This document shows, one piece after another, positions 16,166 to 23,358 of a DNA stretch of 64,000 bases. Each line of letters opens with the position of its first letter. The first letter of the stretch is position 1. Source of the stretch: an uncultured Marvinbryantia sp. (GTDB lineage Bacteria > Bacillota > Clostridia > Lachnospirales > Lachnospiraceae). A program made the translations under genes and the position numbers. Location: assembly GCF_905201705.1 (NCBI RefSeq), contig NZ_CAJKOX010000022.1:1-64000 (forward strand), read 5' to 3'. The notes under the pieces are model-generated. The model made no database searches. It worked only from the letters and a program-made list of their open reading frames with translations, and had not been told where the DNA came from.

Positions 16166-17128
16166 CTATTCCATCATAGAAAGATATCCTTCCCACTCTG
16201 TTTTCGGTACATTCAAAGCTGCCATAGACTGCTCAGCGGTCCAGCCCATGTTACTCATCAAATTTTTCAAAGATGCAAGAATGCCCCTGGTAATGCCCTG
16301 TTCGATTCCTTTCTCTACTAAACCCTTACTTAAATTACACACCAAAATCACCTTCCTCTCCAACGTCTCTGTCATCTGAATATCAAAGTCCTCCTGCAAT
16401 ATCCGCTGCTTCTGTCTGTAACTCATATTCGAAGAAAAAAGTGTTCCCAACAGCCTTAGCACACCTTTCTGCGGCAGTTCATCTGTTTTTCCCAGACATA
16501 CCATAACTGCAGCCAGCAGATCGTAATGCTCCATCTCTTCATGTGCACCGCCAATCACATTTTTTTCTGCAATAGAATAGCCTGTAATCGTGTTTTGCCT
16601 GTTTTGAGGCGGATTTACACAAATCCAGATACTGTACACCTTTTTTATCTTTTCATAATGGGAACCGGTAAATTCCATCCCATACTGCGCAGATATCATG
16701 CGGCAGCAATAATAGATACCACGTTTGATGAGCGGATACCCCGGATAAAAATCGTTCTGTGCTTCGATATTTAAGATCAGATGCACTCCCTCCCCGGAAC
16801 CCGGAAGAATTGCAAAGAATCGGACATCATAGGTAACAGTTCCCTCGTACAGGCTGGTATCCTCCGTCCCGATCCCATGAATCCTTGGGGCATTTGTTTC
16901 ATCCGGCAGGACCGGAACCTCCGCGATCTGAGGTTTCCCTTCGATATAATTCTCTGCGATATCTTCTATCTCCAGTTTCTGGTATTCCCGTATACAATTC
17001 TTCATGATCCATGCAAGTATCCTCTTTTCCGCAAGAAGCTTCTTGCAGGCGGCATCGTAAGCTTCCATAGCATCTGAGAGTCGTAGACTCTTTGCAATTG
17101 TCGTTTCTATACTTATCGCCCTCCTCAT
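16166..17128 (-). CDS. Rpn family PD-(D/E)XK nuclease/transposase-like protein, copy 1
   Basis: A 320-residue protein of the Rpn (recombination-promoting nuclease, putative transposase) family. The nuclease core is visible as YDVRFF (Asp) followed by LNIEAQND (the E-x-Q motif), then PLIKRGIYYCCRMISAQ. The C-terminus carries GIEQGITRGILASLKNLM, a short form of the IEQG repeat common in this family. A nearly identical copy lies at 26029-26958 in the same orientation. The only upstream ATG (17128) precedes the strong AGGAGG instead of following it; see the finding on the start codon. A TTGCAA, 17 nt, TATTAT promoter lies just upstream (about 17142-17170) and is shared by both copies. Confidence 0.8.
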   Translation of the reverse strand: MRRAISIETTIAKSLRLSDAMEAYDAACKKLLAEKRILAWIMKNCIREYQKLEIEDIAENYIEGKPQIAEVPVLPDETNAPRIHGIGTEDTSLYEGTVTYDVRFFAILPGSGEGVHLILNIEAQNDFYPGYPLIKRGIYYCCRMISAQYGMEFTGSHYEKIKKVYSIWICVNPPQNRQNTITGYSIAEKNVIGGAHEEMEHYDLLAAVMVCLGKTDELPQKGVLRLLGTLFSSNMSYRQKQRILQEDFDIQMTETLERKVILVCNLSKGLVEKGIEQGITRGILASLKNLMSNMGWTAEQSMAALNVPKTEWEGYLSMME

Positions 17129-17180
17129 CTATGTTTTTATAATATCACATAAACGAAGTTTTTGCAACACTATTTTTATT
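16171..17180. repeat. Direct repeat of about 1 kb, left copy (Rpn gene plus promoter)
   Basis: The segment from CCATCATAGAAAGATATCC to the AT-rich tract upstream of the Rpn promoter recurs at 26037-27076 in the same orientation. By eye, about 450 bp in the middle (from about 16330) are identical, with scattered substitutions at both ends. The two copies flank the three GH3 genes. Confidence 0.85.
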
Positions 17181-17300
17181 TTTAAAAAACCAAAATTTTC
17201 TATTATCATACAATGGGCTGTAAAAAAATCCCACAAAAAAGAACGCTTTCGGGCATAATACCTGTAGGCGTTCTTCTTTGTTTGAAAACATGGAAGATTT

Positions 17301-17387
17301 CCACTCTTTATTACAGATTTTCTTGATATCTGTGATCCTGTATTAGCATTTGACAAAATCATGGAGGAGATTGGAATAGAAAAATAA
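17301..17387 (+). pseudogene. Transposase N-terminal remnant, IS1182-like
   Basis: One frame reads FITDFLDICDPVLAFDKIM followed by EEIGIEK and a stop. The pattern DFLD-CDPVLAFD--ME-I is what I recall from the N-terminus of IS1182-type transposases. The preceding residues (FENMEDFHSLL) continue in another frame, so the fragment is frameshifted and very short. It lies in the 374-nt gap between the Rpn and GH3 genes. Low certainty on the exact family. Confidence 0.35.
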
Positions 17388-17457
17388 GAACAGGACAGTC
17401 AAAATCAACGAGGAACTGAGTGCAATGTTTGCTTGAATTATTCCGCAAAATAAAAGA

Positions 17458-17483
17458 GCTGTGAATTTGAAGTTTTTCACAGC
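17458..17483 (-). terminator. Terminator of the membrane-anchored GH3 gene
   Basis: On the minus strand GCTGTGAA, a 10-nt loop and TTCACAGC are followed by TCTTTTATTTT. It lies 20 nt after the GH3 stop at 17503. Confidence 0.75.
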
Positions 17484-17502
17484 CCCTTCTATTGATCATG
17501 CT

Positions 17503-20500
17503 TTATTCTTTTTTCTTTTCTTTTACAACCTCTACTTTAATACTTCCCTCCTTTTTCTTTTTCAGAAGATAACGCAGCACAACTGCAAGCTCCAGGAGCA
17601 CGGCTGCCGCCACCGCAATGCCGTCGAGCGTATAGAACAGCTTTTCCATCTTGCTTGTATCTGTGGCGGTAACGGCTGTCGGGTCTGCATAGTAACCGCT
17701 GTTTCCGATCGTATACAGGATATTTTTGCACGCCCGGCGCATCGCCAGTGTAAGCGTCGCGCTGCCCTCTGTGAGCTGATTGGATTCCGCCTGCCCATAG
17801 CCAAGCATCAGATCGCCGCCGTTGCGGATTGCACTGTCGGTCGACTGATAGCCGTAAGAGCCGTTGTAATCGGTAATGACGGTTCCGACAAAGCCCCACT
17901 CATCCCTGAGCACCGTATTTAACAGGTCAGAGTTGCTGTACGCCGGTACTGTCCCGATCCAGTTATAGGAGGACATGACGCCCTGCACCGTTCCCTCAAA
18001 TTTCTTGATACACATCTCAAACGGCTTCAGATAAGTCTCGCGGATGGTCTGCTCCGTCGTAAAGGTCAGCAGGAAGGAGCAGCGGTTAGTCTCCTGGTCG
18101 TTGAGCGCAAAGTGTTTGATATAGGCGTAGACGCCCTGCGTTGCTGCGCCATTCACCTCGTAAGCTGCGCAATAGCCGGAAAGTACGCTGTCTTCGGAAT
18201 AATACTCAAAGTTTCTTCCCGCAAACGCGCTGCGGTGCAGATTCATCGCCGGACCGTACCATCCATAGTTTTCCGCCTCCGCGTACTCCTGTCCCATGGA
18301 AGCGCCGATCAGATACATCAAATCCTTATTCCAGGTCTGCGCCATCAGTACTTCCGCCGGATAAGCCGTCCCGTACACGCCAGTCACAAAGTTGCTCACG
18401 CCCGCCGGTCCGTCACAGTCCGATGTGGCAATCTTTCCAACCGAATCCACCGCAACTGTCTGCCAGCCGCCGACATTAATCAGATTACTCATATCTTCGA
18501 AGGTCATCTGATCCAGAAGCTGCTCCCATGTCTCGTCGTCATACGGTTTTCCGGTGAGATCCGCCAGCGTCAGCCCGTTGTCTGCCCCCATAATCGGCAT
18601 TTCATCGTCCGGGTTATCATACTGTGAACCGTCGTAGCCGTGGTTCGAAGAAGCGTCGATCAGCTCGATCGTCTCGTCGTCCATCACGTATAATTCCTCC
18701 GCCGGGGCAGACGTCGCCTCCTCGTAATTCGCAAAGCCGTCCGCACGTGAGAGATACGTCGCGTCTCCCTTCGCGTAGTCTTCAAACTGGTTTGTCGCCG
18801 TCACACCATCGCTCGCACGTCCATCCGTACTGTAGTCAATGTCGGAATCGAGCGTAAAGGTCTCTTCCGCCAGAACCGTGTGGGAATCGGAGCGAATGGA
18901 GATAGTATAGTCCCCGGCTTCTAATATATAGCCTCCGTTTTCCGTCTTAATACACTCGCTGTCGTAAGCCGCCAGATCCTCCAGCGGAATGCTGAAGCTG
19001 AGTATCTGGCTTCTGCCCGGCTCCAGAGTATCCGTCTTGCCGAATTCAATCAGGTTCACCGATGCCTTCTCGATTCCGCCGTTGGTGTACGGCGGCGTAT
19101 AGTAAACCTCGACCACATCCTTGCCCGCTGCATCGCCAGTATTTTTCACCTCTACGTCGAAGGTGACAGTATCTTCGCTCACGCTGAAATTCTTGATTTC
19201 CTGCTCGAAGGTGGTGTAGGAAAGCCCGTAGCCGAACGGATACAGCACCTCGTCTTCGTAGGTGATCAGCCCTTCCTCCGCCGCTGTCTCGTAAAATTTA
19301 TAGCCGACATAAATACCTTCTACATAGTTTACATACGCAATGTTCCCCTCGTATGCGCTGTCTGATCTTGCGATATCCTTTTTCAGATCATCTACATTTG
19401 TATAGGAGAAATTTCCGATGTTCTGATAAGTCGGTGTCGCCGTCAGGTCCTTTACAAAGGTGTCCGCCGTTTTGCCGGACGGATTCACCGAGCCGTTGAT
19501 AATCTCACCGAGAGCCGTCATGCCGGTCGCACCGGTACCCGGCGCCAGAATCACCGCCCCGATGGAATCATACTCATCCACCCAGCCGAGTTCCATCGTA
19601 TTGCAGGCATTGATCACCACAATAACATTTTCAAAGCTGGAGCAGACAAGCTCGATCATGTCCTCCTCTGTGTTGGAAAGCTCCAGATAGTGCTCTCCCT
19701 CATCAAAGTCGTCGTAATCGCCGTTGTTGGTATAGCTTCCCGCCGTGTAGGTATAATTGTAATTCGTTTTGCCTTTTTTATCGACCGCTACCTCCTCCTG
19801 CAGGTTGTAGCTGCCATGAATCACAGCGTTCATGTCTGTCGGCAGGTCAGAACCCTCGCCGCCGCTTCTTCCGATCACAATTACCGCCGTATCTGAAAAG
19901 CTCTTTGCACTGTCCATCAGTTCATCCGTGTAGTAATCCGCTGTCGGCTCCGGCAGTGTCCAGTCCTGCGTCGTCATGTTGATCGTCGGGCGCTCCGCGC
20001 AGTAATCAACGTACATCTGGCTCAGCTCTTCATTTGTCTCATAGCCCGCATCCTGCAGTGACTGCAAAATACCGACGGCGTCGGAACCGTCCGAGGAGCC
20101 GGAACCGGTGCCGCCAAACAGCGGATTCGTAGAATCCCATCCAAATACATTCAGTGACGTCACATCCGAGGAAAGCGGAAGAAGCCCCTCGTTTTTCAGC
20201 AGAACAAGCCCTTCCTCGCCAACCTGCTGAACGGTATCCCGGCTCTGCTGCTGCGTATCCTCGTTTAAATCTACTGCAGAAGCGTTTAAGATACCGGAAA
20301 TGTTGTTGTACATTGGTCCGAAGCAGACCAGATTGGCAACCAGCACAACCGCAAGCAGAAACGCCAGCGATGCGCTCCAGCGGACAAGGTGCCGCTTCCC
20401 CTTTTTGATCCACCAATGCGCCCCGATCATTACCGCGGCAAACACTGCGATCAGCGCCAGCAGCGCATAGATATAGCTGCTGCACATCGTAAGGTATGAC

Positions 20501-20571
20501 GTGAGATCCGCTGTACTCACTCCCATCGGAATTAAAATTGGGGAAAGTATGCTAACCAGTATATCAATCAT
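17503..20571 (-). CDS. Membrane-anchored GH3 glycosidase with reversed domain order
   Basis: A 1022-residue glycoside hydrolase family 3 protein. Two helices at about 32-52 and 67-86 and one at about 984-1003, followed by a Lys-rich tail, suggest anchoring at both ends with the enzyme outside. Domain order is reversed: the alpha/beta sandwich comes first (VLLKNEGLLPLS, GGTGSGSSDG), then the FnIII-like domain (after FGYGLSYTTFE), and the TIM-barrel catalytic domain is last, with IKHFALNDQET and the nucleophile region VITDYNG (Asp about 901). This order is known for some rumen Firmicutes beta-glucosidases. GGGAGG precedes ATG 20571. It follows the next GH3 gene by 91 nt. Likely beta-glucosidase or beta-xylosidase; specificity not readable. 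Confidence 0.85.
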   Translation of the reverse strand: MIDILVSILSPILIPMGVSTADLTSYLTMCSSYIYALLALIAVFAAVMIGAHWWIKKGKRHLVRWSASLAFLLAVVLVANLVCFGPMYNNISGILNASAVDLNEDTQQQSRDTVQQVGEEGLVLLKNEGLLPLSSDVTSLNVFGWDSTNPLFGGTGSGSSDGSDAVGILQSLQDAGYETNEELSQMYVDYCAERPTINMTTQDWTLPEPTADYYTDELMDSAKSFSDTAVIVIGRSGGEGSDLPTDMNAVIHGSYNLQEEVAVDKKGKTNYNYTYTAGSYTNNGDYDDFDEGEHYLELSNTEEDMIELVCSSFENVIVVINACNTMELGWVDEYDSIGAVILAPGTGATGMTALGEIINGSVNPSGKTADTFVKDLTATPTYQNIGNFSYTNVDDLKKDIARSDSAYEGNIAYVNYVEGIYVGYKFYETAAEEGLITYEDEVLYPFGYGLSYTTFEQEIKNFSVSEDTVTFDVEVKNTGDAAGKDVVEVYYTPPYTNGGIEKASVNLIEFGKTDTLEPGRSQILSFSIPLEDLAAYDSECIKTENGGYILEAGDYTISIRSDSHTVLAEETFTLDSDIDYSTDGRASDGVTATNQFEDYAKGDATYLSRADGFANYEEATSAPAEELYVMDDETIELIDASSNHGYDGSQYDNPDDEMPIMGADNGLTLADLTGKPYDDETWEQLLDQMTFEDMSNLINVGGWQTVAVDSVGKIATSDCDGPAGVSNFVTGVYGTAYPAEVLMAQTWNKDLMYLIGASMGQEYAEAENYGWYGPAMNLHRSAFAGRNFEYYSEDSVLSGYCAAYEVNGAATQGVYAYIKHFALNDQETNRCSFLLTFTTEQTIRETYLKPFEMCIKKFEGTVQGVMSSYNWIGTVPAYSNSDLLNTVLRDEWGFVGTVITDYNGSYGYQSTDSAIRNGGDLMLGYGQAESNQLTEGSATLTLAMRRACKNILYTIGNSGYYADPTAVTATDTSKMEKLFYTLDGIAVAAAVLLELAVVLRYLLKKKKEGSIKVEVVKEKKKE

Positions 20572-20598
20572 AAATGCTATCCTCCCAGATTTTTTTAA

Positions 20599-20625
20599 GA
20601 GGCTGGCGTTTTTTTCACCAGCCTC
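20599..20625. other. Stem-loop in the GH3-GH3 gap
   Basis: GAGGCTGG at 20599-20606 pairs with CCAGCCTC at 20618-20625; a second small stem ATCCCG/CGGGAT lies at 20635-20650. Neither is followed by a T-run in the direction of transcription, so they may be processing or mRNA-stabilising structures between two cotranscribed genes. Confidence 0.5.
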
Positions 20626-20662
20626 CTACCTTTCATCCCGCAGACGGGATTTCTTCTAATTG

Positions 20663-23080
20663 TTACTCAGCCACCGTATAGGAAATCGTTTCCGGCGTCG
20701 TCAGCGGCTCTGCGCTGTAGGTCTGTACACGCTCATCGTCGATCACGCCGGACCAGTTCAGACCGTATGCAAAATCGTAGGTGTTGCCGTCAGAATCCAC
20801 ATAGCACTCTGCGTCACGCGGAACGTCCTCCTGCTGTGCCTCTACTGCCTCCATGCTCGCAGGCTGCTGCATCGGAAGAAGTCCGGTCGGCTCTACTTTG
20901 CCGGAAATCACATCCAGCAGTACCTCATCCAGGAAGAAGCTTCCATCGAAAGCAGTTCCTGCATAGTACATCAGAATCGCATCAGCAAGCGGTTCTACCT
21001 CGGACCATACCATGCCTCCCACGGAGCTTACGGACATTGTTACAATTACCTTACAGTCTTCTGATACCACATCGTTGACATACTGCAGTGTCTCAAGTTC
21101 AGCGTAGTTGCCTGCCTTTCCAACCGACTCGCCGGTATAGGAACGGTCCTCCTTTACCTCCTGTGTCGTTGTTCCATAGTAGCCGTCGCTGATTTCCACG
21201 ATCTCCACGCCGTTTGCAATCGCCTCATGTGCGGTGTCCGCCGTGTACTCGCCGTACTGCAGGGATGCCGGGTAGTAAATGCCATCCTCATCCACGGTAC
21301 TTTCCGTATTCGGATTTGTCATCGTCACCAGCGCGTAATCGCAGGCTGTGATTTCCTCTGCGCTTGCACGGATGATATCCTCCGCAACGTATGCCGGATT
21401 TCCTTCCTCATCCTGCCCGGACGGCTCTCCCACACTGTCTGTCACAACATTGAAGTACTGGGAAACAAGCTCAATGTCCATCATCGGTTCTGCGGATGCT
21501 GGTGTGCTGCCCATGAATCCGCTGCTCGCCGCCGTATATTTATACGGAACGTAAATAGTTGCTTTTTCTTCTGATTCCTCTGCCTGTGCAATCGTGTTAT
21601 CGCTGTTCTTCAGCATGATGACAGCCTTCTCCTGTGTAGAACGGCCGTATGCCTTTGTCTCATCGGTCCATACGCTTGCAACAGATTCCTCAGTGTCAAG
21701 GTAAGCGTTCTCAAACAGTCCGACCTCCATTTGTGTAACAAAGAATCTGCGCGCATGCTCTCTCATCACTGCGAGCGCTTCCTCCTCGCCCATCTCTTCC
21801 ACCATGATCTCATAACCGCCAACTGCCGCTTCCGTGTTGGAAGTTCCGCCGATCTGGTCGCATCCCACGGTAAACAGGAGTGCAAAGCGTTCTTCTTCTG
21901 TCAGATCCTCAACGCCGTAATCACGTGCATCGTCGTCTGTAATCTGCCAGTCTGTTAAGATAAATCCGTCGTAGTCATTGTCGCGCAGCAAATTGATCTT
22001 AAATTCACTGTAGCCGCCGCCCACAAGCTCGCCGAGCGACTCATCCTCCGAATAGGAAATGCCGTAGTTCGGCATCACGCCGCCTGCCTTTCCGGTTGCA
22101 GAATCCAGATTGAATGCGCCGTCAAAGAAGGAGATCAGGTGCGCTGCGAAGTTATCGCCAGGATATACCGTATATTTTCCGGAATCATTGTGGTCGTTTC
22201 GTCCGCCCTCCGTAGAGCCTGAGCCGACAAAATGCTTTACGATATTTACCACGGAATCCACGCCCCATCCAAGATCGTTACCCTCTTCATCATAGGTGGA
22301 CTGCATGCCGGATACCACCGCGTTTGCAAGGTCGCGTGTCAGCGCCGGATCCTCCGAATATGCGCCTGAGGTACGCCCCCACTGAGTTGTCGTCGCGATG
22401 TCGATCTGCGGACCAAGCACCATCGTGATGCCGACAGCACGGTACTCTTTGGATACCTCCTGCGCGACCTCATTTGCAAGCTCCATATCCATGGTCGACG
22501 CGAGCGCGTTCTGGTCGATGATATCAGAAATGTTCATCGGGTCAGTACTGATCGTTACCGGAATACCGTAGCCGCCCTGTGCCTCCGCCATCGACTGCAG
22601 CATATTGTTCCAGGTGACTGCCGTCTCGGTGTTACCCTCATTGTATGCGGAGCGGGTAACGCCTGCGCGTCCGCCTGCATCAAAATAAGTCTGATCCTGC
22701 TCGCCAAGCTCGCTTCCAAATGAATACCAGCCGCCATGTGTGAGCAGCGGCGCAATTTCCTCGCCTGTCAGCTTTGACGCCAGATCCGCTGCGCGGGTGT
22801 TATCATCCTCGCGCCAATCCTCGTAAACATCCAGCTCTCCGTCCTGATCGAGGTCCTTGAACGCATAGCCATCCTGCTCGATGATGCTTACGCCGGAATC
22901 CTTGCTGTAGCCAAGTGTCTCGCCGCCCTCATTCGTGACTTTGATCCATCCGTCCGCCATCTCTGTCTGCGACCACTTTTCTCCGCCTGCCGTCACATCT
23001 GCCTCCGCACAGACCGTCGTACTGCCCACCATTGAAGCAGCCAGTCCCAGCGCCACCAGTTTGCTCATTCTTTTCTTCAT
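20663..23080 (-). CDS. Secreted GH3 glycosidase, paralogue A
   Basis: An 805-residue secreted enzyme. A signal peptide (KKRMSKLVALGLAASMVGS, probable cleavage after VCA) is followed by DLDQDGELDVYEDWR (about 76-90), an EF-hand-like acidic loop seen in many GH3 enzymes. The catalytic barrel includes VKHF at about 281-284 and the nucleophile region ILTDWQ (Asp about 377); the alpha/beta sandwich follows. There is no clear C-terminal FnIII domain or cell-wall anchor. ATG 23080 is used because AAGGGAG lies 7 nt upstream; an in-frame ATG at 23128 has none. It is a close paralogue of the gene at 23359-25779, with long identical blocks and the same promoter. Specificity unknown. Confidence 0.85.
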   Translation of the reverse strand: MKKRMSKLVALGLAASMVGSTTVCAEADVTAGGEKWSQTEMADGWIKVTNEGGETLGYSKDSGVSIIEQDGYAFKDLDQDGELDVYEDWREDDNTRAADLASKLTGEEIAPLLTHGGWYSFGSELGEQDQTYFDAGGRAGVTRSAYNEGNTETAVTWNNMLQSMAEAQGGYGIPVTISTDPMNISDIIDQNALASTMDMELANEVAQEVSKEYRAVGITMVLGPQIDIATTTQWGRTSGAYSEDPALTRDLANAVVSGMQSTYDEEGNDLGWGVDSVVNIVKHFVGSGSTEGGRNDHNDSGKYTVYPGDNFAAHLISFFDGAFNLDSATGKAGGVMPNYGISYSEDESLGELVGGGYSEFKINLLRDNDYDGFILTDWQITDDDARDYGVEDLTEEERFALLFTVGCDQIGGTSNTEAAVGGYEIMVEEMGEEEALAVMREHARRFFVTQMEVGLFENAYLDTEESVASVWTDETKAYGRSTQEKAVIMLKNSDNTIAQAEESEEKATIYVPYKYTAASSGFMGSTPASAEPMMDIELVSQYFNVVTDSVGEPSGQDEEGNPAYVAEDIIRASAEEITACDYALVTMTNPNTESTVDEDGIYYPASLQYGEYTADTAHEAIANGVEIVEISDGYYGTTTQEVKEDRSYTGESVGKAGNYAELETLQYVNDVVSEDCKVIVTMSVSSVGGMVWSEVEPLADAILMYYAGTAFDGSFFLDEVLLDVISGKVEPTGLLPMQQPASMEAVEAQQEDVPRDAECYVDSDGNTYDFAYGLNWSGVIDDERVQTYSAEPLTTPETISYTVAE

Positions 23081-23147
23081 GTTTTTTCTCCCTTCATCTT
23101 TTTCCCGGAATGTGCTCTTTTTACACATCTCTCTTCGAGGTAAGGCT

Positions 23148-23176
23148 ATTAAAACACGGAATTTTCACATTTACAA
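23148..23176 (-). promoter_or_regulatory. Promoter of GH3 paralogue A with overlapping inverted repeat
   Basis: On the minus strand TTGTAA (23171-23176), 17 nt, TTTAAT (23148-23153). The same boxes and spacing occur before paralogue B. CACATT-TAC-AATGTG, an inverted repeat at about 23167-23181, overlaps the -35; in copy B it is GCATT-TAC-AATGC, with both arms changed together. Confidence 0.6.
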
Positions 23177-23253
23177 TGTGCGCTGGACGACCTGCATCCA
23201 TACATGAGAAACTGCAGTTTTTCCCGGAAAAGCTGCATCTGAGATGCAAAAAT

Positions 23254-23276
23254 GCCATTCGTCATGGACAAACGGC
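23254..23276 (-). terminator. Conserved stem-loop upstream of GH3 paralogue A
   Basis: On the minus strand a 10-bp stem (GCCGTTTGTC with GACGAATGGC, two G-U pairs) is followed by ATTTTT. It matches the structure at 25949-25971 and lies between the upstream terminator and the promoter. It may be a duplicated terminator of whatever lay upstream. Confidence 0.55.
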
Positions 23277-23295
23277 AAACGATGTGCAAGAGAAA

Positions 23296-23323
23296 GGGCA
23301 GTCCACTGCTCGATGGACTGCCC
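23296..23323 (-). terminator. Terminator of GH3 paralogue B
   Basis: GGGCAGTCCA (minus strand), an 8-nt loop and TGGACTGCCC are followed by TTTCTCTT. It lies 35 nt after the paralogue B stop. Confidence 0.8.
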
Positions 23324-23358
23324 TGTATCAAAAGGAGGGTAAAAGCAATTCAAAAAAT

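Noticed and set aside
17129..17362. A 77-codon minus-strand frame beside Rpn copy 1
   Set aside because: No RBS or similarity. It overlaps an AT-rich promoter region and the transposase remnant on the other strand.
20599..20650. Factor-independent terminator between the two GH3 genes
   Set aside because: The stems are good but no T-run follows in the direction of transcription, so I list a plain stem-loop.
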